Below, one piece after another: positions 47,662 to 56,918 of a stretch of DNA of 64,000 nucleotides. The DNA is from JACKNG01 sp050184115. GTDB lineage: Bacteria > Pseudomonadota > Gammaproteobacteria > Ga0077536. A program made the position numbers and the translations under genes. Numbering within the stretch: the stretch's first letter is position 1; every line of letters begins with the position of its first letter. The notes below the pieces were generated by a model, which was not told the DNA's origin, ran no database searches, and saw only the letters and a program-made list of their open reading frames with translations. The stretch lies in contig JBFXAQ010000003.1 in NCBI GenBank assembly GCA_050184115.1, forward strand, positions 186,001 to 250,000. The letters run 5' to 3'.

Positions 47662-48120
47662 ATGCAGGACTTCAGCCAGTCGTTGCCCATGCGTCTCTAC
47701 CGCGCGCTGAACCAGGTGATGCCGCCGTTCCGCGCCATCTTCACCGCGCATGGCCTCACCGAGGCGCAGTGGCGCGTGCTGCGCGTGCTGTGGGAACGCG
47801 ATGCCATCGGCTTCGGCGAACTGGCCGCCCTCACCCTGCTGCCGGCACCGAGCCTGGTCGGCATCGTCGATCGCATGGCGGCGCGCGGCTGGGTCACGCG
47901 CGAACGCTCGGCAGCGGACCGCCGCCAGGTCATCGTCGGCGTCACCGCCGACGGTCGCGCGCTGGAGCGCGAGGTGATGCCTGCCGTCGAGGCCGCCTAC
48001 CGCGAACTGCGCGCGAGCATCGACGACGAGACCTGGCGCGCGCTGTCCCGCGGCCTCGATGCCCTCGTCGTCACCGCACCGGCAACACTCGAATCCGCAA
48101 CCAATGAACCCATCACCTGA
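47662..48120 (+). CDS. MarR-family regulator (HpaR-like)
   Basis: A 152-residue winged-helix regulator beginning SLPMRLYRALNQVMPPFRAI, a pattern shared with HpaR repressors of homoprotocatechuate degradation. The DNA-binding part (GLTEAQWRVLRVLW, LLPAPSLVGIVDRMAARGWV, ERSAADRRQVIVGVT) is complete. It is 22 bases upstream of hpaB and probably co-transcribed with it. A second HpaR-like gene lies at 58656-59129. The inducer is presumably an aromatic intermediate. Confidence 0.82.
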   Translation: MQDFSQSLPMRLYRALNQVMPPFRAIFTAHGLTEAQWRVLRVLWERDAIGFGELAALTLLPAPSLVGIVDRMAARGWVTRERSAADRRQVIVGVTADGRALEREVMPAVEAAYRELRASIDDETWRALSRGLDALVVTAPATLESATNEPIT

Positions 48121-48142
48121 ACGAACCAGGGGAGAACCAGCG

Positions 48143-49606
48143 ATGAACACCACCCACGACGCCGGTACCGGCATCCGCAACGGCGAGCAATACCTCGCAG
48201 GACTGCGCGACGACCGCGACGTGTGGCTGCGCGGTGAACGCGTCGCCGACGTCACCACCCATCCGACGCTCTGCCGTGGCGCCCACACCCTGGCGCGCTT
48301 CATGGACCGCCAGTTCGATCCCGCCTACCAGGATCGGATCACCTACGAAGCGGATGGCCGGCGCTACGCGATGTCGTTCCTGGTGCCGAAATCGGCCGAC
48401 GACGTCAAGCGCCGCGGCGACGCCTTCTACGAGTGGGCGACCTGGTCGCACGGCATGTTCGGACGCACGCCGGATTACAAGAACGCCTCGGTCACGGCCT
48501 TCGCCGCCAGCGCCGACTGGCTGGCCGAAGGTCGACCCGAGTTCGCCGACAACATGCGCGCCTTCTATGCCTACGTGCGCGATCACGATCGCGTGCTGAC
48601 CCACACCCTGGTCAATCCCACGTATTCACACGTGCAATACCAGCAGGGCAAGTACGACGACAAGGTCGCACTGCACGTGGTGAAGGAGACCGATGCCGGC
48701 ATCGTCGTGCGCGGCGCGCGCCTGCTCGCGACACTCGGCCCGCACGCCGACGAGATCGAGGTCTTCCCCTCGACCCTGCTCACGGCCTCCGAGGAAAACC
48801 TGCCGTTCGCCTTCGCCTTCGCCATCCCGACGGCGACGCAAGGCGTGCGCATGATCTGCCGCGACAGCTACGACGAGGACAAGTCGCACTTCGACGCCCC
48901 GCTCGCCTCGCGCTACGAGGAGATGGACGCGGTGGTCACCTTCGACGACGTGCTGGTGCCGTGGGAGCGCGTGTTCATGTACCGCGATCCCTTGATGTGC
49001 AACCGCGCCTTCGCCGAGACCAACGCGGTCATCCACATGATGCACCAGGTGGTGTGCGGCAAGCTGGCCAAGGCCGAGTTCGCCGTCGGCCTGCTGTGCG
49101 CGATGGCCAAGGCCACGGGCAAGGACAAGGATCCGACCGTCAAGGCCCAGATCGCCGAAGCGATGTGGATGACCGAGAGCGTGCGCGCGTTCCGCTACCA
49201 GGCCGAGGGCGAGGCGCATACCGACCGCTTCGGCAACTTCATGCCGCTGCGTCGCCCGCTCGACACCTCGCGCAATCTCTTCCCGCGCTTCTACCCGCGC
49301 ATCGTCGAACTGGTCCAGCTGCTCGGCTCGAGTTCGCTCGTCGCGACGCCCTGCGAAGCCGATTTCGGCGGCGCCATCGCCGACGACATCGCGCGCTACT
49401 TCCAGACCGCCAACCTCGACAGCCGCGAACGCATCGCCCTGTTCCGCCTCGCGCACGACGTTGCGGTGTCGGGCTTCGGCAATCGCCAGGTGCTCTACGA
49501 GCGCTTCTTCTTCGGCCCGCAGCAGATCATGGCCGGCATCTACTACGACCTCTACGACAAGGATGCACTGACCGCGCGGGTCGACGCGCTTTTGGGCGAG
49601 GCCTGA
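48143..49606 (+). CDS. hpaB: 4-hydroxyphenylacetate 3-monooxygenase, oxygenase component
   Basis: A 487-residue FADH2-dependent hydroxylase that makes 3,4-dihydroxyphenylacetate. Family blocks are RNGEQYLAGLRDDRDVW at the start, TLVNPTYSHVQYQQGKYDDK, DDVLVPWERVF and the C-terminal SGFGNRQVLYERFFFG. The length is normal for HpaB. A GGGGAGAA site precedes the ATG. It needs a flavin reductase (HpaC), which is not in this window. It is separated by about 9 kb from the ring-cleavage genes at 58.6-63.2 kb. Related enzymes act on other phenols, so substrate assignment rests on the nearby hpaE/hpaF genes. Confidence 0.88.
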   Translation: MNTTHDAGTGIRNGEQYLAGLRDDRDVWLRGERVADVTTHPTLCRGAHTLARFMDRQFDPAYQDRITYEADGRRYAMSFLVPKSADDVKRRGDAFYEWATWSHGMFGRTPDYKNASVTAFAASADWLAEGRPEFADNMRAFYAYVRDHDRVLTHTLVNPTYSHVQYQQGKYDDKVALHVVKETDAGIVVRGARLLATLGPHADEIEVFPSTLLTASEENLPFAFAFAIPTATQGVRMICRDSYDEDKSHFDAPLASRYEEMDAVVTFDDVLVPWERVFMYRDPLMCNRAFAETNAVIHMMHQVVCGKLAKAEFAVGLLCAMAKATGKDKDPTVKAQIAEAMWMTESVRAFRYQAEGEAHTDRFGNFMPLRRPLDTSRNLFPRFYPRIVELVQLLGSSSLVATPCEADFGGAIADDIARYFQTANLDSRERIALFRLAHDVAVSGFGNRQVLYERFFFGPQQIMAGIYYDLYDKDALTARVDALLGEA

Positions 49607-49607
49607 A

Positions 49608-49640
49608 TGCGGACGGTGTCGAGGAACGGGGTCGTCCGCA
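49608..49640 (+). terminator. Possible weak hairpin after hpaB
   Basis: TGCGGAC (49608-49614) and GTCCGCA (49634-49640) are inverted repeats starting two bases after the hpaB stop. The loop is long (19 bases) and no T-run follows. Confidence 0.3.
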
Positions 49641-49667
49641 CGCCGGAGGTATCGTCCCCCTTGAACG

Positions 49668-50444
49668 CTACTCGAGAGCTTCCTTCAATCGCCGGTACGC
49701 ACTACTGGAGCTTTGATGCGTCCACGGCTTCGTCTCGCGCCCGGCCAGGAACTCCTGCAATGCCTGCATACGCTCGCCATATGCCTGGTCGCCCGGTCCG
49801 TTGGCCCGCAACATGCGTGCGACCAGGTAGACCGCGACCCGCGGGTTGTAGCTACCGTGCTCGAGCATGGACGCACCGATCCAATCGGCCTCCAATTCCC
49901 GCTCGAGATCCATCGATGCCACCAAGTTGCCGACCCGGCCTGAAGAATCTTCACCGCCCCCGAACCAACCGCTGAGCCACCCGCGCTTGCGTACACCCTC
50001 GCAGAAATGACCGGCGATGTGATGAGCGAACTCGTGGGTGAGCAGGGCAGCGAGTTCTTCGGCACCCTCGACGAAGCGCAGCAGACCCTCGGTGACGAAG
50101 ATCCTGCCGCCACCAATCGATATTGCGTTGCGTTGCGAGTCGCGGACGACGTAGGTGCGCCACTCGCGGTGCTTCGCTTCGCCGGTCCGCTTGGCGACCA
50201 TGTCAGTGAACTCCTGCAAGGCCTCGACGACCGGGTCGCCCGTCGGTCGCAAGGGCCAGCTCCGACGGATCTCGACCATGGTATTGGCCGCTCGCTCGAC
50301 CTCTTCCGCGCACGGTTCGAGGTAATAGTCGGCGCGCACCGATTCACAGGACAGCAGGAGCACAATCAGCCACGGCCATGGCGACTGCCTCGGCGCCAGG
50401 CCTGCGAGTCCGCGCCCCTCTTTGCCGTGGCCTGCCAGTATCAA
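49668..50444 (-). CDS. Exported M48-family zinc metalloprotease
   Basis: A 258-residue protein with an N-terminal hydrophobic segment (about 23-37) that may be a signal peptide. The zinc site is HEFAHH (137-142) with the downstream Glu in ELEADWIG (183-190), as in M48 proteases of the periplasm. There is no TPR domain, so it is a minimal form of the family. The start is a TTG and is uncertain. It is the last gene of a cluster with a Ser/Thr kinase, a VWA protein and a glycine-zipper lipoprotein. Confidence 0.75.
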   Translation of the reverse strand: MILAGHGKEGRGLAGLAPRQSPWPWLIVLLLSCESVRADYYLEPCAEEVERAANTMVEIRRSWPLRPTGDPVVEALQEFTDMVAKRTGEAKHREWRTYVVRDSQRNAISIGGGRIFVTEGLLRFVEGAEELAALLTHEFAHHIAGHFCEGVRKRGWLSGWFGGGEDSSGRVGNLVASMDLERELEADWIGASMLEHGSYNPRVAVYLVARMLRANGPGDQAYGERMQALQEFLAGRETKPWTHQSSSSAYRRLKEALE

Positions 50445-50454
50445 GCAGTGATAC

Positions 50455-51066
50455 TCAACCAGCCGTCACTACGAACGTCGACTCCGCTGTGTCGTAGGTC
50501 GAGCCCGCAGTAACCCGATGCTGAATCACGTAGGTGCCGGGTTCCGCGACGGACGGGATCTCCACCGGCATCTTGATCGCATAGCCGCCCGCGGTCTTCG
50601 TCAAGGGCTGGCTCTTGAAGTCGTAAAGCTTCTCGCCGTCCTTCAACAATACGCCGCTGACATCTACCTGCGTGTGGTCGACGCCCTGGGGTAGCGCGAG
50701 AGAGAAATCCGTCGTCGCCTCGATGACGCTGTTCGGCGTGATCATCTTGGGCGAACTCGTCGCCGAGTTGATGTTGACGAAGATGCTATCTGCGGGCGCG
50801 ACGTAGCCGTATAGCTGCTGGTCCTGCGTCTGGCTGCGCGTCGAGACTTCTTGTGCCTCGATGACCTTGCCCGTTGCCCACCCGAGGGCGCTGCCTGCGG
50901 CCGCACCGATCAATGCGCCTTTCGAGCCGCCGAGAGCTCCCCCGATGATCGCGCCCAGCACGGCGCCTCCAGCGGTCGACTTCTGGCTGGTCGTTGCATT
51001 GCACCCGGCGAGTAGAACCCCGATCAAGATGAACACCAGACTCCTGGTACGAACATTCGCGAACAT
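50455..51066 (-). CDS. Glycine-zipper lipoprotein
   Basis: A 203-residue protein with a lipoprotein signal (lipobox LLAGC, Cys near residue 22). A glycine-zipper segment (GGAVLGAIIGGALGGSKGAL, then GAAAGSALGWATG) follows, typical of membrane-associating or pore-like lipoproteins. The C-terminal region (about 90-203) looks like a beta-sandwich and has no clear family. An AAGGAG site precedes the ATG. It lies between the M48 protease and VWA genes and is probably part of the same secretion or envelope system. Confidence 0.78.
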   Translation of the reverse strand: MFANVRTRSLVFILIGVLLAGCNATTSQKSTAGGAVLGAIIGGALGGSKGALIGAAAGSALGWATGKVIEAQEVSTRSQTQDQQLYGYVAPADSIFVNINSATSSPKMITPNSVIEATTDFSLALPQGVDHTQVDVSGVLLKDGEKLYDFKSQPLTKTAGGYAIKMPVEIPSVAEPGTYVIQHRVTAGSTYDTAESTFVVTAG

Positions 51067-51116
51067 GTGCTTCTCCTTTTGACTATTGTTTCGCTGAAAC
51101 GCGATTGAAAACGAGT

Positions 51117-52232
51117 TCATCGAGAACCGGGCGCTGCCGAAACCGACGCGGGCCGCTCATAGTAGGGGTCGTTATCCGCGACGGGCGCCATGGCCTTGGA
51201 CAGTTCGCGCAGCTTGTCAAGCACATCGCCGACCGGCGGCGCTTCGATCGCCTCGAAGGACGCAGAGTCATACGTGAACTTGTTGCTGCCAGAGGGGTAC
51301 TCGACACCCAGCTTGATCGCATGGGATTCGCCGTCGACCGGCACGTAGGCGCGGAAAGTAACCACGTAGTCGCTCTGCAGCACATTCTGAATCTGCTCGA
51401 CGATTTGCTGCATCCGGTCATAGGTTTCGCCGATTCGATAATAGGTCCCGAACGAGTTCTTGGACAGTGCCTCGAGGTTCTTGAAATGTTCGGTTTCCTG
51501 CCTTGCGTACGCCAGCGAGTAGACTGGAATCGGAATCGGCATATTCGTAATACGCCCGTTGAGGTCGGAGCGCGATAACGCACTGCCCTCGTCCATACCG
51601 TCGGAAAAAACGACTATCGAACACGACACGATGACCGAATCAACGCTGGGAGCGCCACCCTGGCTGCTGGCGGCGCAGAGCTGCATAGCTGCTGCGATGC
51701 TGTCGTAGATGCGGGAATGATTGCCATCCGCCTGCACATCGGCCAGGCGGCGCGCGAGCGCCCCAGGATCGCGCTCAAACGCTGAAACCAGCGAGTAGCC
51801 TTCTTTGGAATCACGCACCGCCAGCACCGCCACTTCGTCTTGTAGACGTTTCGTGTCGATATAGCGCGCTGCAGCGCGTAGTGCGGCTTCGAACGGTACT
51901 CCGACCATGGACTTGCTCGCGTCCAGCACGAGAACGGTCCGCGTTCCGACCTGCTTCTGTCGGATGGATTCGACGCGATATTGGCGTTTCGCCGGGTCGT
52001 AAGCTCGGCCCTTGACCATCAGCCCGATATTCAGTTCGTTGATATTGACGAGGGGCTCCTTGTTCTCGTCGAAAGTCCTGAAGTACGTCTGCACATAGGG
52101 ATATAGCGCGGAGTCGACATGGTAGATCTTCAACCCATAGGTGCCTGGTGCGGTACTGAACCCGGCCGCGGAGACATTGCAGGAGAGTGCTAGTGCGAAG
52201 CCCGCACACAATGTGATCCGCGTGGTCGTCAT
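51117..52232 (-). CDS. Exported VWA (MIDAS-containing) protein
   Basis: A 371-residue protein with a signal peptide (about 1-23). The von Willebrand factor A domain carries a complete MIDAS: DASKS (104-108), a conserved Thr/Ser in the NHSRIYDSI segment and Asp in VFSDGMDEGSALSR. VWA domains bind partner proteins through a divalent metal. The ATG at 52232 gives a standard signal peptide; the open frame continues further upstream without signal-like sequence. It is between the Ser/Thr kinase and lipoprotein genes. Confidence 0.82.
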   Translation of the reverse strand: MTTTRITLCAGFALALSCNVSAAGFSTAPGTYGLKIYHVDSALYPYVQTYFRTFDENKEPLVNINELNIGLMVKGRAYDPAKRQYRVESIRQKQVGTRTVLVLDASKSMVGVPFEAALRAAARYIDTKRLQDEVAVLAVRDSKEGYSLVSAFERDPGALARRLADVQADGNHSRIYDSIAAAMQLCAASSQGGAPSVDSVIVSCSIVVFSDGMDEGSALSRSDLNGRITNMPIPIPVYSLAYARQETEHFKNLEALSKNSFGTYYRIGETYDRMQQIVEQIQNVLQSDYVVTFRAYVPVDGESHAIKLGVEYPSGSNKFTYDSASFEAIEAPPVGDVLDKLRELSKAMAPVADNDPYYERPASVSAAPGSR

Positions 52233-52465
52233 TGCCCTTGAGAATGGATCGAACGTATAAAGCCGCATTCCTGCGATTAGCCGATTAAGTCCACGGACAG
52301 GTCCGCGACACCAGAGGCGCACGACCGTCCAAACTGCTTCGAGCACGTCATCTGCCATGAAGGGAAGACCGCACTTTCGTTTTGCTCTCACATTCAGCCT
52401 CGGTCTACGCATTGTTGATACTCCCTCTTTGGCGACATACACAGGACGAGCGTTCCGGGAACCGA

Positions 52466-54202
52466 TTACTCGTAGAACTTCGTGTTCTTGTTCGCGTCAC
52501 GCCAAGCGTTCTTGATCTCATCCTTGGTCGGCTTCCCAGGCGGGCTTGCCGGTGGACTGTTCACGTTCGATGGCTCAACTTTGGCAACGTCCACCTGCGG
52601 ATTGCTCACTCGCGACTCGACCGCTCCCCGGGCGGACGGTTCCGGCTCGGTCACAGGCTTGCTCGATGGGGCTGGCTCGCGGCGAGCGACGATTTGCGTC
52701 GCCGAGGCCGGCTCAGACTCGGTAGCCTCCGGCTCAATCGGCTTGCGTCGTTGCAGAAATACGTCCATCGCCGATTCCTTCGGAGCACCGGGCACGGGTA
52801 GGTCCGCGGACTCAGCAACGGACCCCGGGACCGACGGCTGGGTCTCGGGCACCATGTCGACGCTGGGATCGCCACTGCCGTCGCCTGCCGCCGGGGTGCT
52901 CATCCGTTCGACGTTCGTCGTCGATGCCCCATCCACTGATGTCACAGCAGCGCGGTCGCCCGCCATCATGAAATAGGTACCCGCGACCGCAATCATCAAT
53001 ATGAACGCGACGACTCCGGCAATGAGCCCCCGATTGACGCTTCGGCTTTCTACGGGCTCGATGACCTCGACCTGCCCGTCTGGACCGAGGTTGATTGAGC
53101 GCTGCGAATTGGTGGTCGTTCCGGTCTGCGGCGACGTGCTGCTGTCGATCATAACCGTCGCGCCCGCGCCACCCATGTCGTCATAAGTGGCAACGGTGCG
53201 TGCGTTGTAATCGAAAGCCGTGCCGAACTCGTCGACGGACTGCTGGCGCTCGTTGGGGTTGAGCGACAAACCCTTGACCAGGGCTCGATCGACTGCGGGA
53301 GGGATGCCTCCGGCAATCGCAGAGGGAGGCTCGACCTCGATTCCCTGGATGCGTTCGCGCGCTCCCGGAGGCCGCTTGGCAGTCAGCATGAAGTAGACGG
53401 TGGCGGCCAGGGCATAGATGTCCGAACGTGTGTCGGTGCCGGCCCCCATCGCCTGTTCCGGCGGGCTGAAGCCATGCGTGACAGCACGGCCAAGGGTGTG
53501 GGTATGCTCGGATTCGATGGCTTCTTTCGCGATTCCGAAATCGATCAGCATCACGCGATCGTGATCGTCGAGCAGGACGTTGCCCGGCTTGAGATCCCGA
53601 TGGACGACCGGCGGTTGCTGCGCATGCATATAGGAAAGCACGTCACACAACTGACGTACCCAGGGGGCCAGCTGGGTGAGAGGGACCCGCTGGTCGGGCG
53701 ACGCGCGCCGCGCGGTTTCGAACGTCCGTCCGCCACCGAATTCCAGCGCGATGTAGACCATTCCGCCGGCGACTTCCCGGTCTGCAATACCGGGGATGGA
53801 AGGATGGTGCAGCTTGGAGAGTATGCGGGTCTCGTGCTCGTCGTACATGCGCTCTGGAATCTCTTTCAGAGCCCATCGCTTCGCGCCGAGCTTGGTATCC
53901 TCGACCAGATACGTCGAGCCAAAACCGCCGCGCCCGAGCAGTTGCACCACGCGGTAACGGTTGTTGATGATGTCGCCCGGCGAACTCAACCAACCGAAAA
54001 GCGACAACACTTCTCCGCTCGGTGCGTAGCACGGGTACGCCAGTTGCAGACCGCAGCGGCACTTGTAATCCGGCGGAGCGATGTTCTCGCGCGAGTAGCG
54101 CAACGTGCAGCGCGGACAGCAATAGGAGGCGTTGTCTGCACCACCACCAGCCCCGGCCGAACGCAGGTCGGTGGCTGCTTCCTGGGTGAGTTCACTGTCC
54201 AT
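52466..54202 (-). CDS. Ser/Thr protein kinase with N-terminal zinc ribbon and periplasmic tail
   Basis: A 578-residue Hanks-type kinase. The N-terminus has a zinc-ribbon-like Cys pattern (Cys28/29, Cys32, Cys48, Cys50). The kinase domain (about 80-335) has the glycine loop LLGRGGFGSTY, Lys113, HRDLKPGN (201-208) and DFG (221-223). A single TM helix at 391-413 leaves a Pro/Ser/Glu-rich exported region ending in a short helical segment. The kinase should phosphorylate FHA-binding partners; the next gene upstream encodes FHA domains. It is part of the same operon as the VWA protein. Confidence 0.9.
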   Translation of the reverse strand: MDSELTQEAATDLRSAGAGGGADNASYCCPRCTLRYSRENIAPPDYKCRCGLQLAYPCYAPSGEVLSLFGWLSSPGDIINNRYRVVQLLGRGGFGSTYLVEDTKLGAKRWALKEIPERMYDEHETRILSKLHHPSIPGIADREVAGGMVYIALEFGGGRTFETARRASPDQRVPLTQLAPWVRQLCDVLSYMHAQQPPVVHRDLKPGNVLLDDHDRVMLIDFGIAKEAIESEHTHTLGRAVTHGFSPPEQAMGAGTDTRSDIYALAATVYFMLTAKRPPGARERIQGIEVEPPSAIAGGIPPAVDRALVKGLSLNPNERQQSVDEFGTAFDYNARTVATYDDMGGAGATVMIDSSTSPQTGTTTNSQRSINLGPDGQVEVIEPVESRSVNRGLIAGVVAFILMIAVAGTYFMMAGDRAAVTSVDGASTTNVERMSTPAAGDGSGDPSVDMVPETQPSVPGSVAESADLPVPGAPKESAMDVFLQRRKPIEPEATESEPASATQIVARREPAPSSKPVTEPEPSARGAVESRVSNPQVDVAKVEPSNVNSPPASPPGKPTKDEIKNAWRDANKNTKFYE

Positions 54203-54227
54203 GAGCCGAATCCCTCGAGGTGCCGGG

Positions 54228-56534
54228 CTAACGGCGATCCTTGAGTTTGAGACCGAACGTGGCAAGCCCGACCATCGCCGCTGCCATGGCGGCGATGACC
54301 AACATACTTTGCGTGTAGCCTCCGAGCACTGAGACCACCTGAGTTGCGTCCACGCTCCGGGCATCGAGGACCTCATCCGACAGGGCGGCCTTCAAGCCAT
54401 CGAATGCCCAGAACGACAACATCGTCAGCTTGGCAAACCACAGATTGACCCCGTTCAGCTGCGCGACGGCATTCGAAAGGATCACTTGAGGTATGAGCAG
54501 AATGGGAATGGTGGCGATGGCCTTGTCGTTACTGTCGACGAAGGCACTGACCGCAAGCCCCATCGCAGCGCCCGCGAACGCTGTCAGCGACAGGAGCGCG
54601 GCCTTGCTCAGAAAGCTGCCGCTCAGGGGCAGCATCGACCAGGTGACCCCGAGGAGCAGGCAACATTGCAGAGTACACAGGAACACTTGCGGCACGAGCT
54701 TGCTGGCGAGGTAGGGCGCCAGGCGCAGACCGACCGCGCGCTCACGAAGGTAAATGGGCAATTCCTTGACGATCTCGCGTGCGGAGTTCAGACACCCGAA
54801 CCATATCGCGGACAGGGTGAGAACGAACGAGACCTGCACTTCCGTTGCAGCACGCAGCGCCACAGGTCCCTCGAAATCGAAGACCACGCCGAGGATCGCG
54901 CCGATCAGCGGCGCCTGGAGCACCAGGATGGCCAGATTCTTGGTATCCGACATGAACAGGTCGACATAGCGCCGCGTCAATATTGCAGCCTGGAATAGCT
55001 GGCCAGCGCGCCGTGCCATGATGCTGTGGTTTCCGGCACGCTTGCCGTGAGCGAGCTCGTCGGAAAATTGGGTTCGCATGCGCGCGGTTATGTATTCCCG
55101 ATGCAGTTTCGAATTCGCATACTGGTCCGCCCACACCGCGGCTTCTCGCGTCTCGAGCAGGTCATAAATTTCCGCGAAACGATTAATCCCGAAATACTGC
55201 AGTACCCGGCCAGGGGGACCGAAGAACGCCAGCTTACCCTTGTGGAGGAGGGCGACGAGGTGGCAACTGGAAATGTTCTCGAGGGTATGCGTAACACAGA
55301 CGACCGTCTTGCCGCCGGCAGCCAACTCGGCGAACGTGCTCATCATCTGACGATCCGTTCCGGCGTCCAGACCACTGGTGACTTCGTCGAGAAAGAGCAC
55401 GCCGGGATCGGCGATCAGCTCGACCGCCAGGCTCACGCGCTTGAGCTGCCCACCGCTCAGTGGCGCCGGCGTATCGATTCTGAAATCAACCTGTTCATCG
55501 AGTCGAACCGTTCGCAGAACCTCCAGGATGTGGTGTTCGATCTCCTCGTTCGAAGTATCAGGTGGCAACCTGAGGCGCGCGGCGTAGGCCAATGCGCGCC
55601 GAATGGTGATATGGCGATGTACGATATCCTGCTGCGGCACATAGCCGATGGTGGTGCTGAAAGCGTCGAACGACTGGTACAGGTTGACGCCGTTGTAGGC
55701 CACATGCCCCTCGTTAGCCGGGCGTCGGCCGTTGAGCGCGTCCAGCAGGGTTGACTTGCCGCTGCCGCTACCACCGAAGATGACGACGAACTCGCCCGGT
55801 TCGATGACGAGCGAGATATCGTCGAGGATGGCGCGACCGGGATGCCCGCGGCGCGCTCCGATGATCTTCTTGAGTCCCGTGGCCTCAATTCGAACACGCC
55901 CGTCTTCGCCTTCCGCGCGAAGTCCGCGACCGGTAAAGCGATAGACGAAGGTCGCGATGCTGACCTTGTCCCCGATTGCAAGTTGCGTCGGTCGCGTGAT
56001 GCGTCGGCCGTTGACGAAGGTTCCGTTGCTGCTGCCGAGATCCTCGATGATCCAATTTCCGTCGAGGCTCACGAGCTTGGCGTGTTCGCGCGAGACCAAG
56101 GGCGAATCGATCGTCAGGGTGCACGCAGGCAGGCGGCCAATGATCACGCAATTGCCGGTGACCGTGGCATTTGCATCACTCACGGCCGCTTCGACTTTAG
56201 CCGGGATCGCCAAATCGGGACCGCGCGCCGAACCGTAATCGATCTTCAGCTGGTATACGACATTCCCGATCGTCAACCAGTCGCCGTGTTTCACGGCCGT
56301 TGGTCCGGCCACTGGCCGTCCGTTGAGGAGTAGCGGGTCATCGATGGGAGGACTGATGATGACTTCCCTGTCACGGGCCAGGAACCGCGGCTGGTCCAGC
56401 TCGCCTGCCGTGTCCGAAGCTTCCAGTCGACCCGTTCGCGTCAGCGAGTAGGTCGCCGATTCTTCGAGTACGGTAGCGACAGGCGGTGCCTCGGCGCTGC
56501 GCAGCTCCAGCGTAACGGTCCCGTCGGTACTCAC
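54228..56534 (-). CDS. FHA-domain ABC transporter (ABCG-like)
   Basis: A 768-residue fusion. Two FHA-like modules lie at the N-terminus, the second complete (IIGRLPACTLTI...SREH...DLGSSNGTFVNG, about 129-201) and expected to bind phospho-Thr. Then comes an ABC ATPase (Walker A GGSGSGKST, signature LSGGQLKR, Walker B LFLDEVTSGLD) and a C-terminal six-TM ABC2 permease. The start is uncertain: GTG 56534 has a GGGGGGAAG site, whereas ATG 56567 and a TTG at 56615 lack one. The linked kinase probably controls it through the FHA domain. Confidence 0.85.
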   Translation of the reverse strand: MSTDGTVTLELRSAEAPPVATVLEESATYSLTRTGRLEASDTAGELDQPRFLARDREVIISPPIDDPLLLNGRPVAGPTAVKHGDWLTIGNVVYQLKIDYGSARGPDLAIPAKVEAAVSDANATVTGNCVIIGRLPACTLTIDSPLVSREHAKLVSLDGNWIIEDLGSSNGTFVNGRRITRPTQLAIGDKVSIATFVYRFTGRGLRAEGEDGRVRIEATGLKKIIGARRGHPGRAILDDISLVIEPGEFVVIFGGSGSGKSTLLDALNGRRPANEGHVAYNGVNLYQSFDAFSTTIGYVPQQDIVHRHITIRRALAYAARLRLPPDTSNEEIEHHILEVLRTVRLDEQVDFRIDTPAPLSGGQLKRVSLAVELIADPGVLFLDEVTSGLDAGTDRQMMSTFAELAAGGKTVVCVTHTLENISSCHLVALLHKGKLAFFGPPGRVLQYFGINRFAEIYDLLETREAAVWADQYANSKLHREYITARMRTQFSDELAHGKRAGNHSIMARRAGQLFQAAILTRRYVDLFMSDTKNLAILVLQAPLIGAILGVVFDFEGPVALRAATEVQVSFVLTLSAIWFGCLNSAREIVKELPIYLRERAVGLRLAPYLASKLVPQVFLCTLQCCLLLGVTWSMLPLSGSFLSKAALLSLTAFAGAAMGLAVSAFVDSNDKAIATIPILLIPQVILSNAVAQLNGVNLWFAKLTMLSFWAFDGLKAALSDEVLDARSVDATQVVSVLGGYTQSMLVIAAMAAAMVGLATFGLKLKDRR

Positions 56535-56918
56535 GCTTCCCCCCTGGCCATCCGCTTGGCCGAACATTCCCGCTTGGTTGTATCGATGCCACGCCCCGAC
56601 TCGCAGCACTGCCAAGCGATATCAGATCTTGCCGCACGCAGCAATAGCCGCGCACGACACGCATCCACTCGACGACAATTCTCGCACCTGGCTCTCCGCG
56701 TCGTTTCCCCGTAGGACGACCAGCGGGCTTCGCGCGCGGCCTGGCTATTGTTCGATTCTCACCAACGTGTGCATGGCGCCCGTCCCTACGTGCCAACCGC
56801 GGGCTCCTGGCCCCCACGCTGGACGGACCCTAGTCGACTGTGCCGGTACCATCATCTGCCGCGCCGTATGTATCTGTGCTGAACGGGCCCTGCACCAAGG
56901 CTTGCGGATCGTGCCGAT
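56535..56918. other. Intergenic region between FHA-ABC and nrdJ
   Basis: I see no convincing gene or repeat. It is less GC-rich in places than its right neighbour and probably carries the promoter of the FHA-ABC/kinase operon (minus strand). I looked for a cobalamin riboswitch related to nrdJ and found none here (nrdJ begins on the far side). Confidence 0.4.
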
